Source: Stramenopiles sp. TOSAG23-2
Taxonomy: Eukaryota; Sar
Assembly (NCBI GenBank): GCA_900128395.1
Contig: LT649397.1
Span: forward strand, 1-28,672
DNA length: 28,672 nucleotides
Direction: 5' to 3'
A program made the translations under genes and the position numbers. Below the pieces are notes generated by a model that had not been told where the DNA came from, did not search any database, and was given only the letters and a program-made list of their open reading frames with translations. Positions 9,135-18,372 of the stretch are shown here, piece by piece; positions within the stretch are counted from its first letter, which is position 1; each line of letters opens with the position of its first letter.

Positions 9135-11867
9135 ATGAGGAAGAATCGATGCTGCAATCAGTATATATATACTGTTTGCATTCTTCTTAGTATTTTAGTG
9201 TCCTCATCAATATTTTCTTGTAATGCTGGAAATATCCGAGGGAACGATAATAGGGCAATTAATAACGAAGACATAGGGAATAATGATCAGTTTGAACAAC
9301 CTGAGCAAACGTTTAAGCACGTAGTGCGTTTGCATTCAGGTGTTAAGGATAAAGTTAGGCAAGTACACTACAGTCTACCAATAGGAATTCAGAAACAGTT
9401 AGACGCGAAAAATTTCATCATGTCTCGCGGTGCTGATCCTAGAGTGCAGTCTGTAATTAAAAATTTAACTAGTATGCAAATAGACTCTGTAATGCAACAT
9501 ATTGAGCAATCAATAATAGATAGATTGACAAATCCATATGACAAGAAAAAAGATACGGGAATGGCAAGGAATATTACTGATGCTATTGATGCAGAAACGG
9601 ACTTAATAGAAAAATTATTAGCATCTCTTTCTGCACTTTGTACTTCAGTTGCAGGTGCAGATGCCGCTGCAGGTTCTGCTAAAGGTTCCGCTGCTGACCT
9701 AAGCTCGACTACTGCTGACCTAAAGAAACTTTTAAGTTTAATGTATCGTTTAGAAAATGCATTACGGAACGCAAATGTGAATACAGCAGAATCAAGGGAA
9801 ACTTCAAGGAAGTTGAGAAACTTTCTGTCAGACCTTGAGAAATTCATTGACTTTATGAAAGCAACAGAAAAGACTATGATTTTTACCATTCATGGCGTTA
9901 CAACAGTAACCGATGCTACTTACAAATCAATTCGTTCGGCGCTACTTGAGTCACTAGAAAACTATTTTAATCTTCAGGAGATTAACGTGAAAGTATCAGA
10001 CGCTACTGCAAACCCAAAAAGTATCCTATTTACATACAGCGTAACTTTAAAAACTAGTAATATTCAGAATGAAGCAATTAGCAATAAAGCGAAAGAATTA
10101 ACTGCTCTTTCATCAAAATCAAGAGCTAACCTTTTCAGCATCTTAAAGAATAAAGTACTTGAAAAGGATCCGGAACTGAAAAGGGACCTTTCTCAAATGA
10201 AAGTAATTGCAACAATCAAAGATATACCTCCTGAGACAGAAGTAGATAATTTTTTTCCAAGAGCTAAATCAATTGGAAGTGAGGTTGAATTAAGCTATAT
10301 TAGTGACTTGAAATTAAGACGCAATATGAAACATGACGACATCCACCATGCTGGGGCATTCAAACCCTTATCAAGTGATGATTTGATGAAGAATCTTCTG
10401 TCCGGAACATCCATGAATGATCCAGATACTCTTATGGCATATGCTAGTTTAATTTGCAATTTTAACAGATTGTCTGGAATCACCTTAGCAAATGCTAAGC
10501 AAAAATGTGCAGATACCAGGCGTCGTTTAACACAATTGCTAAGAAAGGAGAAAGGAAATAGTGCGAGTAATAATATTAATCTTTTACCAAGTAATAATAA
10601 AGTGCATATAAAAGCTGAGCAAGAAAATGAAGCAGAATTGAAACAAGTTGAAGCAAATGAAAGGGAAGCTAGCAAAAAATTTGAAGCAGAGCAAGAACAA
10701 AGTTTAAAAGAAACGAAAGAAATTAGCAACGATTCTCTAGAAGTGAAAGAGAAAGAAGATGTCGCTCACGCTTTGGAGCTCACGGAAGAAAATATGGCTA
10801 AAGTTCATCACGAACTTCTTAACGACGTAAAAAATACTCAAAAACAAATTCAAACATATTTAGAGCTAGGTAATAAAGAAAAGGCTGAACAAGTACGAAA
10901 ACTTTTAAAGTCATTAGTAGCAAAGGTTGCTGCAGCAGAAAAGAAATTATTAGAGATTCAAAAGAAGAACAAAGCTGCTCAAGATATGCTTCAAAATCAA
11001 AGAGCAAAATTGGCACAAGCAAAAGTAAGGATGCAACAATTAGAAATGAAAGAAAAAGCTGATAAGGAAGCTATGAAGCAATTAGAAGCAAAACGTCAAG
11101 AAAAAATCAAAGAACGTCTGGTCGAAAGAGAAAATCTGCATAAAAATATTTTATCGTTAAAACGTGATACAGCAGCAATAGAAGCTCAAATTCAGAACGG
11201 CGCTGGTATTCCAGGATCAGCACAAACTTTTGACAGTTCGGATATAGACCAACAATCATATGCAAAACAAAAACTTGAAGAAATCGTTAAAGGTTTTAGC
11301 AATGTAGTCATTGCAAAAATGAATGCTCAACCAATGCCACAACCGGTACCTCCATCGCCTCCACCGCTTGTGGCCACTGCTGCTGCGCCTGCGAAGCCAA
11401 ATCAAATTAACATAGTTATTGGTTGCGGAAGCGGTAGCAACTGTAAGAAGAATAAAGGTAAAAATAGCGATGAAAACCAAAAACCGCATCGATTGGCATC
11501 GAAACAAGATTTAGAAGAAGCTTCTAAACCTGAAGTTGTAGACAAATTAGTAAAAGATTCTATGAAATCGATGGTTAAAGAGAAGCAAGAAGATGAAGTA
11601 GATAGATTAGAAAGAAGAAGGATAGAATTAGAACATGATGAAAAAATACAAGAAAATGCTTCTAAAGATGTGAAAAACGCTATACTGGCTAAGAATGAAG
11701 CCGAGGATAAAGTTGCTTTGATGAAATCACAATTAAATGCACAACGTAAAACTAATGCAGATAATAAAGCTGATTTAGAAAGCGAAGTAACAACTCGAAA
11801 TGCACAAAAACAAGTTTTAGAGGATAAAGAAGAGCATGTTAAAGAAATGCTTGATGCTGCTTCTTAA
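9135..11867 (+). CDS. Large secreted coiled-coil protein, paralogue of the 615-aa neighbour
   Basis: A 910-residue protein with an N-terminal signal peptide (hydrophobic core YIYTVCILLSILVSSSIF, likely cleaved near CNAG). Residues about 150-240 are helical with an Ala/Gly/Ser patch. Residues about 250-366 look like a mixed alpha/beta domain (MIFTIHGVTTVTD, then NVKVSDAT and SVTLKTSN) that may be SEA-like, though this is weak. Next come DLMKNLLSGTS and a two-cysteine helix (ICNF...QKCADTRRR). A long coiled coil follows (about 484-690), then EIVKGFSNVVIAKM, a Pro-rich linker (732-756), the strand block NQINIVIGCGSGSNC, and a final coiled coil (780-910). The last six elements occur in the same order in the 615-aa neighbour. 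No membrane anchor. Function unknown; probably extracellular or in a secretory compartment. Confidence 0.85.
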   Translation: MRKNRCCNQYIYTVCILLSILVSSSIFSCNAGNIRGNDNRAINNEDIGNNDQFEQPEQTFKHVVRLHSGVKDKVRQVHYSLPIGIQKQLDAKNFIMSRGADPRVQSVIKNLTSMQIDSVMQHIEQSIIDRLTNPYDKKKDTGMARNITDAIDAETDLIEKLLASLSALCTSVAGADAAAGSAKGSAADLSSTTADLKKLLSLMYRLENALRNANVNTAESRETSRKLRNFLSDLEKFIDFMKATEKTMIFTIHGVTTVTDATYKSIRSALLESLENYFNLQEINVKVSDATANPKSILFTYSVTLKTSNIQNEAISNKAKELTALSSKSRANLFSILKNKVLEKDPELKRDLSQMKVIATIKDIPPETEVDNFFPRAKSIGSEVELSYISDLKLRRNMKHDDIHHAGAFKPLSSDDLMKNLLSGTSMNDPDTLMAYASLICNFNRLSGITLANAKQKCADTRRRLTQLLRKEKGNSASNNINLLPSNNKVHIKAEQENEAELKQVEANEREASKKFEAEQEQSLKETKEISNDSLEVKEKEDVAHALELTEENMAKVHHELLNDVKNTQKQIQTYLELGNKEKAEQVRKLLKSLVAKVAAAEKKLLEIQKKNKAAQDMLQNQRAKLAQAKVRMQQLEMKEKADKEAMKQLEAKRQEKIKERLVERENLHKNILSLKRDTAAIEAQIQNGAGIPGSAQTFDSSDIDQQSYAKQKLEEIVKGFSNVVIAKMNAQPMPQPVPPSPPPLVATAAAPAKPNQINIVIGCGSGSNCKKNKGKNSDENQKPHRLASKQDLEEASKPEVVDKLVKDSMKSMVKEKQEDEVDRLERRRIELEHDEKIQENASKDVKNAILAKNEAEDKVALMKSQLNAQRKTNADNKADLESEVTTRNAQKQVLEDKEEHVKEMLDAAS

Positions 11868-12300
11868 ATATTTATATAAACGAAGTATATGTTTTAGTAA
11901 AAATATGTGCGCATGTGCTTGTGTAAGCTAAGTATGTGTGTGTCAATTTTGCGTTTTAAAATTATTTTTAAAAATAACATATTGGTGTGTCTGTATTTTT
12001 AATACTGCAATTACAGTTCTTGACCGCACCTTCCGCAACATTCTGCTTTTCTATTGGGAAGGACTGCTACAAAAAAGTTTTTTTCATTTGAGCGGTTCCA
12101 GAGCTGAACTCGGTCCCGCTGGAATCCTACCACCACCGGGGGTAGTTGGAGTTCTTGTCGGTGCAGGTTTAGGTGCGCTTTTTGGTTTATTGGACCCTCC
12201 AAAATCACAAAAATACTCTCATAGCACACTATTATTATCAAAAAAAAGATATAGTATATAATACCTGGTATTATTGAAATTATTTACTGTATATTACCAG
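11868..12300. other. Intergenic stretch with a possible coding remnant
   Basis: Most is AT-rich, but 12022-12215 is richer in G+C and on the plus strand encodes ELGPAGILPPPGVVGVLVGA then GLGALFGLLDPP, a glycine-rich hydrophobic segment that looks like protein. The frame is open 11938-12261 from an ATG, yet its first half is UTR-like. It could be a remnant or an unrecognised exon; the opposite strand is also open. Not called as a gene. Confidence 0.3.
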
Positions 12301-12301
12301 G

Positions 12302-12378
12302 TACTCAGGAAACCCCGCTATGCTATTCGCATATACAGTATGGCAGCGACAGCTGCCATACTGTATATACTCAGGAAA
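12302..12378. repeat. Hairpin flanked by 11-bp direct repeats
   Basis: TACTCAGGAAA occurs at 12302-12312 and again at 12368-12378. Between them a perfect hairpin has 17-base arms (12331-12347 and 12352-12368, reading ATATACAGTATGGCAGC) and a four-base loop. This is either a tiny insertion with a target-site duplication or a local duplication next to the MITE-like element. Confidence 0.6.
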
Positions 12379-12379
12379 T

Positions 12380-12721
12380 GAATGGCACTATGCTTGAGAC
12401 TTTTTTTTTTTAAATCGAAAAAATATCGACATCTAAATTCCAAAAATGACATCACTGATTTTTGTAAAATTTTGAGTGAAAAATATCATTTCAAAACTTA
12501 TGATATTACTATTTAAATGACGAAAACGACAAATAATTTGAAAAATTAAATTATTTAATCTAATAATATCCGAAAATACACATCTCGTAAAAAAAAAAGC
12601 TACATCCAGTATGCCAGTATGCTATGTATGAAAAAAAAAAAAAATTTAAATTATTTAATCTAATAATATCCGAAAATACACATCTCGTAAAAAAAAAAAA
12701 GTCTCAAGCATAGTGCCATTC
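12380..12721. mobile_element. MITE-like element with 32-bp perfect terminal inverted repeats
   Basis: The left end 12380-12411 (GAATGGCACTATGCTTGAG then ACT and a T-run) is exactly inverted at 12690-12721. The 342-bp unit is AT-rich, has no coding capacity and contains a 53-bp direct repeat. Perfect ends, small size and lack of genes fit a non-autonomous DNA transposon. I found no certain target-site duplication, so the exact boundaries could be a few bases off. Confidence 0.75.
12546..12698. repeat. 53-bp direct repeat, period 100 bp
   Basis: The block starting TTAAATTATTTAATCTAATA and ending in CATCTCGT plus an A-run occurs at 12546-12598 and again at 12646-12698 with no mismatch. Both copies lie inside the MITE-like element, so its right half has been internally duplicated. 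Confidence 0.85.
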
Positions 12722-12936
12722 GTTTATCAGGTAGCTAATTACAGTGGCCTGGTATTGATACAACAAAAAAAAAAAAAAAGAAGAAGAAAGAATAGTGCAA
12801 TATAGTGCTGTAAATAAACCATACAAAAAAAGAATGAACCAAAAAAAATAGTATAATATATACAATGATGACAGAACATTATAACATATATACCATACAT
12901 AAATTAACAAGATATATACATATAACACATATCAAT

Positions 12937-15528
12937 ATGTCGTCTTATAATAACAATAATAAAAAAAATTCTTTAATAACACCAGCTCAAGCAGCAATTA
13001 AATTAATGCAAAACGATCCTGCGTTTGTTAAAAAAAAAGATAAGTTTCGTATTTTTGAACATGATTTTGCAAGTGACTTGAATTTCCAGAATACTTTCAT
13101 TTTATTATTATTTATTCGTATAATAGCTGCAATAACATCACATATACGAGACTGTGATGAAACATTTAATTACTGGGAGCCAACACATTATTTGTTGAAA
13201 GGGTATGGTATGCAAACCTGGGAGTATTCTCCCACTTTTGCTTTACGTTCATATGCATATGTTTTCTTCCACGTAATTTTTGGTATGATAGTTCGTATAT
13301 TAGTTGAATGGCAGGATAAAGTACTTATTTTCTATGCGATACGAATCATATTAGGCGTATCTTGTGCTTATTGTGAAGCATATTTTTATCAAGCTGTATG
13401 TTACCGCTTTGGTCGCACTGTGGGGCGTTATACTTTACTATTTACGTTTTTCAGTAGTGGTATGTATTTTTCTTCCGTGGCATACGTACCAAGCTCATAC
13501 GCAATGTATACTGTATTACTATCTTTTGCAGCATGGTTTTATGGTCATCATGGTAAATCTATTGTTTTTGCTGCCTTGGGAGTTATTTTATCTACATGGC
13601 CTTACATAGCAGTAATATTTCTACCTTTATCCTTTGATGCATTATATTATCGTGGTATATTTAAAATCATTCTATGGGCATTAAAGTTGATTTTGTATGT
13701 GCTTGTGCCGATGATATTAATTGATTCTTTTTTTTATGGCAAATGGGTTTTCACTGTATATAACATTGTACATTACAATGTTTTCCGTGCAAATTCTATC
13801 TTATATGGGGTGGAAGATTGGAAATATTATTTAATCAATGGATTTTTAAATTTTTCATTTTGTTTTCCGTTAGCTTTAGTGTCTTTTCTTGTACCACTTT
13901 TAGTATGGTTATATGGCCAAGGGAAATATATAGCTAGAGGATTTATAAAAGATGATCAAAGTAATATTGATGAAGATAAAATTAAATTACCAATGTTAAC
14001 ACCCACGCGCGTATTGATATATATCAGCCCTTTATATATATGGTTTTTCATCATGGAATCGCAACCGCACAAAGAAGAGCGTTTCTTGTATGTTATATAT
14101 CCATTGATATCATTATGTAGTGCGCTATCATTTGTCACCATCACAAAAGTCTTGGCATATAAAATGGAAAATATGGTATATAAATCATTTGGTAAAATCA
14201 TGGAATTAGTGAAAATAATATTCATTTTTATTTTTATTATATTATCCGTGTCTAGAACAACAAGTGAAATTATTAATTTCGGAGCACCTTTAAAGGTATA
14301 TCGTCATTTATACCACGATGAAATTGAACGACATATAGCCATGCGCTCTGTACCACATGATGAGGACAGAACAGTCCTTGTATGTGTCGGTAAAGAATGG
14401 TATCGATATCCAGCAAGTTTTTTTTTATCCAGTAATTCTAGATTAGCGTTTGTTGAAGCTGGATTTAAAGGTCAATTACCACAGCCATATTTTGAATTAG
14501 AAGGTGGTACTAGGTTGTTACAAAATAATTTTAATGATATGAATTTAGAAGAGACAACACGTTACATACCTAAAGAAGAATGCCATTATTTAATAGACAT
14601 GGATATCGGTGAAAGTGGTACTGTTCATCAAGATACGGAACGATGGGAAGTTATTTATACAGCGAAGTTTTTGAACAGCGGGGATTCGCCAAGGCTTTCC
14701 AGAGTTTTTTACATACCATATTATTCAAACAAACGTAACAAATTTTTTGATTACAAATTGTTGAGAAATAAAAATGTAGTTATACCACGGCATAAGCATA
14801 TTCATCATCACGTAGATTATGATGCAAAATTGAATGAAAAAGATCCACCAAAACCGGCACCACCAATGAAAAAACGGACTGGTCTTACTTTACAACTGGC
14901 GAGAGAAAGTTTGCCGGATATTGTTTTAGATGATGAAAATGAGTTAGTGATTGAAAAAGGGGGAAACGTTTTATTGACTAAACCAGGAAAAGATGGATAT
15001 TGGAATCGTGAAATAGCAGAGAAACATCCACGTTTATTGTTTGTATACGGTGAGAATCATCGTGATTTTTTAAAAATGAAAGCGTATTTTGATGTTGAAC
15101 ATGGAGAGTTACGCCCACAATGGCATTATACAGATCAAAAAAGAACTCAAGGAAACATACGAGGTGAGCCAAATGCATTTCCAATACGGACAAGTTGGTA
15201 TCATGCTATACCTGGATCAGATGCATATCAAAATTGGTTTAACGATCGTGAACTTCCAATCAATTCTGATGTAATTAGAGAGGATATCGATCGTATTGTA
15301 GAAGCGTGGAAACATGGCACGTATGATTTTGTACTCTTTGGACATAAACAAGTTGGTACCGGCGTTGCAAATTTACCTCAACGTGCACCAAAAACATATA
15401 AATTTTTGTTACAAGAAATAGATCGTTTAAAAAGTGTTGTTAATAATCCTAATACCCGTAAAATAAAGTTAGAGGAACATCCGGTTGTGAAGGATATGCC
15501 AGAAGAGGAAGGTAATCAAGAATTGTAA
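12937..15528 (+). CDS. ALG9: ALG9-type alpha-1,2-mannosyltransferase with extra C-terminal domain
   Basis: GT22-family ER enzyme that adds alpha-1,2 mannose from dolichol-phosphate-mannose to the lipid-linked N-glycan precursor. Numbered from the ATG at 12937 (863 aa), the hallmark HIRDCDETFNYWEPTHYLL begins at residue 69, followed by GYGMQTWEYSPTFALRSYAY. Many membrane helices run to about residue 455 (HKEERFLYVIYPL is the conserved late loop). The family's luminal tail ends near residue 608 (FYIPYYSNKRNKFFDYKLL). Another 250 residues follow without a stop. They include HPRLLFVYGEN (from 697), RGEPNAFPIRT (742) and VGTGVANLPQRAPKTY (806-821), matching a small family of uncharacterised bacterial and phage proteins ('FGDN...RGEPNA.GI.TK...GIGTGLA.LP.RAP'). 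Human ALG9 is 611 residues, so this tail is an addition. An earlier in-frame ATG at 12865 would add 24 AT-rich-coded residues. Confidence 0.93.
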   Translation: MSSYNNNNKKNSLITPAQAAIKLMQNDPAFVKKKDKFRIFEHDFASDLNFQNTFILLLFIRIIAAITSHIRDCDETFNYWEPTHYLLKGYGMQTWEYSPTFALRSYAYVFFHVIFGMIVRILVEWQDKVLIFYAIRIILGVSCAYCEAYFYQAVCYRFGRTVGRYTLLFTFFSSGMYFSSVAYVPSSYAMYTVLLSFAAWFYGHHGKSIVFAALGVILSTWPYIAVIFLPLSFDALYYRGIFKIILWALKLILYVLVPMILIDSFFYGKWVFTVYNIVHYNVFRANSILYGVEDWKYYLINGFLNFSFCFPLALVSFLVPLLVWLYGQGKYIARGFIKDDQSNIDEDKIKLPMLTPTRVLIYISPLYIWFFIMESQPHKEERFLYVIYPLISLCSALSFVTITKVLAYKMENMVYKSFGKIMELVKIIFIFIFIILSVSRTTSEIINFGAPLKVYRHLYHDEIERHIAMRSVPHDEDRTVLVCVGKEWYRYPASFFLSSNSRLAFVEAGFKGQLPQPYFELEGGTRLLQNNFNDMNLEETTRYIPKEECHYLIDMDIGESGTVHQDTERWEVIYTAKFLNSGDSPRLSRVFYIPYYSNKRNKFFDYKLLRNKNVVIPRHKHIHHHVDYDAKLNEKDPPKPAPPMKKRTGLTLQLARESLPDIVLDDENELVIEKGGNVLLTKPGKDGYWNREIAEKHPRLLFVYGENHRDFLKMKAYFDVEHGELRPQWHYTDQKRTQGNIRGEPNAFPIRTSWYHAIPGSDAYQNWFNDRELPINSDVIREDIDRIVEAWKHGTYDFVLFGHKQVGTGVANLPQRAPKTYKFLLQEIDRLKSVVNNPNTRKIKLEEHPVVKDMPEEEGNQEL

Positions 15529-15956
15529 AAAAAAAAGTTTTGTATTTTTTTTTTATTTTTTTATATTTTTATATTTTCGCGTATTTTTTTTTAAATATTT
15601 TTTAAAATATCAAAAATTGAAAAAATTAAACGAAAAAAATCTTTTTATTTTTTAAATATATGATATACAAACGTGTGTAATATATAAGCATAAGCCATCA
15701 ATATAAGCCTATTTTAAATTATAAGGACGGGCTTTAAAATCTCATTTTTATTATCATATTATGATATGATACCGATTTGTACGCGTATGATACGAAGTAA
15801 TTTATACGAAGTAATATTTAAATAAAAATACAGCGGTTACTTCGGTTCACACATTTTTTATAGATAGGAGAACAAAATATTAAACCAAAAGAACATTACG
15901 AAAACGGTATTATGGATTTTTTCTCTCCCACTAAACTAAAATAATCTCACCAATGC
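15529..15956. other. Convergent 3' region, ALG9 / SDR genes
   Basis: Very AT-rich DNA between two converging genes, beginning with A and T runs right after the ALG9 stop. It has an ACGCGT site at 15781-15786 near an imperfect repeat GAAGTAAT(TT)AT. No gene is seen. Confidence 0.5.
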
Positions 15957-17287
15957 TTATAATTTAGCATTCATTGCCGCTGGATAGCCATCTGCAAGCC
16001 AATTGGAAATAATTCCTAAAGAACCAGTAGTTTTACCTTTACCTTTTGGATATACTATATCTTTTTGATAATTATCCACACCTTCTCTTAATTGAATACA
16101 TCCCATAGCAATCAATGATGCTGCATTGTCAATAAAGGATTGACGTGCGGGTATCAGTTTCATTCCAAGCTGAGTCTGTGTTAACGAGCGTAACGAGGAA
16201 AGGAATTGTTAGAGAAAATATTTTTGTGTAAATATAGAACATGGTATTAATATCATTAATACGTAGGGATAATACTTACGACACATCTTTGCATATAAGA
16301 AACTGGACCTCGATTAACTTTGCCTTCTTCACTCCATACCTTTTTCCCAGTTGCTTCATCAATATTACGAAATAATCCCCCGCCAATACCATAGCCAGGG
16401 AATGCTTCTCTTAATATTTTTTGCACCTTTGATGTTGGTATTAAACCATCTTCATCATGTGCTACCAAATTATATCTTTCACCATTTTTATTTGTTTTGC
16501 ATTCAGCTATTAGCCTTTGAGCTTGTGCAACATCTCGAACATCTACGGTATTCCAAAACATACTACGATGTGAAAATCCTTGCATTAAATCGCCAATCAT
16601 TGATTGCCATGCGTATGATATATTATGTTTTGCACATAATACTGGGCCAACAACATGACATGGCATTACACCAAATGCATCAAACCCACCATGTTTTGCA
16701 GCTTCTTCATAACAATACAATTCTGTTTCAACTTTTGTCATTGAATATGCAACATCACGATTTTTAGCTGCAACTTTCATACTCCAATGTCTCGCTTTTG
16801 TTTTATCGGTCCCAGATTTAAAATAAGCCCATGAATCTTCTGTATACACATGCCCCTCTTTAACACCGCCGTGACCAACTGCTGCGAATGATGATGTAAA
16901 TATAAATCGTTTTACAGTACCAGATTTTTTAACAGAATCTAAAACTGGAATGATAGCTTTTCTCCCCCCCTCATAAACTTTCAGTGGTGTTGAGTCAGGA
17001 AGATTACCCATTTCAGCAGCAACATGAAATACACAGCTACAACCCTTAAATATATTATCATATGAGCCTTCAATTAACATATCTGCTTCATATAATCTCA
17101 ACGAACCCGAATACCCTTGATTATTCATTTGCAGCAAGTGGGAAGTTTTTGGAAAATTATGTGCATCTCTAACACAAGCGCGCACAGTATATCCATTTTT
17201 TAATAAATTTAGGCAAACGTGTGATCCAATATAACCTGCACATCCGGTTACAGCCACAGGTCCATCTGATGGGGTTACTGGTGGCAT
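15957..17287 (-). CDS. Extended SDR, NAD(P)-dependent reductase/epimerase-like, two exons
   Basis: Exon 1 is 17287-16280 and exon 2 is 16175-15957, joined in phase 0 to give 408 residues. The N-terminus carries the Rossmann motif TGCAGYIGSHV, and the active site is Y181-S-M-T-K185 with an upstream serine in FTSSFAAVG. The layout (R at the end of strand 2 in VRACVRDA, CVFHVAAEMG, FTSSFAAVG, YSMTK) matches dihydroflavonol reductase/cinnamoyl-CoA reductase-like extended SDRs. Those reduce carbonyl substrates with NADPH; the true substrate here cannot be told. Without exon 2 the frame ends shortly after the donor site. No targeting peptide is seen, so it is probably cytosolic. An alternative acceptor six bases downstream would drop two residues (Thr-Gln). 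Confidence 0.85.
16176..16279 (-). other. Spliceosomal intron of the SDR gene, 104 bp
   Basis: On the minus strand the donor GTAAGT starts at 16279, a CTAAC branch-like site lies near 16212-16208, and CACAG ends at 16176. Both exons are phase 0, and reading through would add a short tail and a stop. It resembles the 93-bp intron of the JmjC gene in size and branch sequence. Confidence 0.82.
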
Positions 17288-17562
17288 CTTCTTTTTTATT
17301 CGTTTTGATGATTATAAAGTAATTTTTCCTTGTTTTGTTGTCGTCCTTTGCTGGTTTGCCAGTTTGGTCGCTCGCACGCTCGTCCGTGACACAAAAAAAT
17401 TATTCAATAATAATATTATGTATGTTAAGAGAGGGAGAAAAGGGGTTTTCTTCTTGTATGTGAATATCTTGTACGGGTAAAGCTTCCTTGTTATCTTCTT
17501 ACAGATATAATTTACATAGCTACACATATATTTGTTTGTTGGTTTGGGGCAGCAGAGAAAGT

Positions 17563-17682
17563 ACAATTTGTGGGACGGCTAACACTATTTAATGCTAATT
17601 AAAATTCCTACCATAAGTATACTATTTGTTAAATTAAGTACAAAATGCGCCAAATCCTGTCCCACTGTGTCCCACAAATTGT
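17563..17682. repeat. 120-bp unit with 14-bp perfect inverted ends
   Basis: ACAATTTGTGGGAC at 17563-17576 is exactly inverted as GTCCCACAAATTGT at 17669-17682. The same inverted end recurs at 19214-19227, so this could be a small element on its own or the left end of the larger one. Confidence 0.6.
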
Positions 17683-17803
17683 CTACGGGCCATGTGGAAG
17701 ATAATAGGCAATAAATGGACTTATATACAAAACTTAAGTACAATGTCTATTCCGCAGTTTCACAGAGAAGATTTGTGGGACACAGTGGGATGGCATTTTG
17801 GTG
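17647..17803. repeat. Imperfect inverted repeat with 20-bp perfect core
   Basis: TCCCACTGTGTCCCACAAAT at 17660-17679 is exactly inverted at 17771-17790, and flanking bases extend the pairing to about 32 bp with a few mismatches. The pair is separated by about 91 bp. It overlaps the 17669-17682 repeat end. Confidence 0.65.
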
Positions 17804-18151
17804 ATAAAAATATTTAAAATAGCATTAAATAAGATTGTATATTATGTTTTATTAATGGAAATCGATATTTAAACAGAAAATTTGGGAATGCATTTATTCA
17901 ATAGTGAATAGTTATAATATTTTATAACGTATTATTATAGGATTTTTATCATTGAAAACGAACTCAAATCCCAGTTCGTTTTTAACTCAAAAAAATGCTA
18001 CGGCAATATTATCCTTAATCAGCATGAAAAAAAGTGAGTTATATGTTTTTCTAGCATCGGTCTAACATTACAGCCCTGGAGTCCCACATAGGATTTGTAA
18101 ATATTGAATAGATAGGGGTTTATGTATAGGGGTTTAAGTACAATGATATGA

Positions 18152-18192
18152 ACTAAGAAACGCCTATAGACATATTTACTAAGAAACGCCTA
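18152..18192. repeat. 15-bp direct repeat
   Basis: ACTAAGAAACGCCTA occurs at 18152-18166 and at 18178-18192, 26 bases apart, upstream of the small gene at 18373. It may be a paired factor-binding site or a replication-slippage duplication. Confidence 0.6.
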
Positions 18193-18372
18193 GACAACGA
18201 GTTAGTAAATGATAGGAAATTGAACGTGCCAGAAAAACACACCTCGGCATTACATGCACTGTTTACTAATTACAACAACAAGTACGCACACAATAAAACT
18301 TGTAAATATTCTATATAAGAATATTTGAATGAAGAGAATATAGATATACATTATTAAAAGTACAGCATAACA

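Larger units (their letters stand above)
17288..18372. other. Repeat-bearing intergenic region
   Basis: This 1.1-kb stretch between the divergent SDR gene and the small gene at 18373 has no convincing coding frame. An 84-codon minus frame (17312-17566) is of UTR-like composition. It holds the GTGGGAC-type inverted repeats at 17563-17803 and a 15-bp direct repeat at 18152-18192. Confidence 0.5.

Noticed and set aside
11938-12261. 107-codon plus-strand frame with a glycine-rich hydrophobic end
   Set aside because: The first half is UTR-like, both strands are open, and no family is recognised; noted only as a possible remnant.
17312-17566. 84-codon minus-strand frame upstream of the SDR gene
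   Set aside because: It ends just before the SDR start, is rich in Tyr/Lys/Ile from AT-rich DNA, and is best read as 5' flank.
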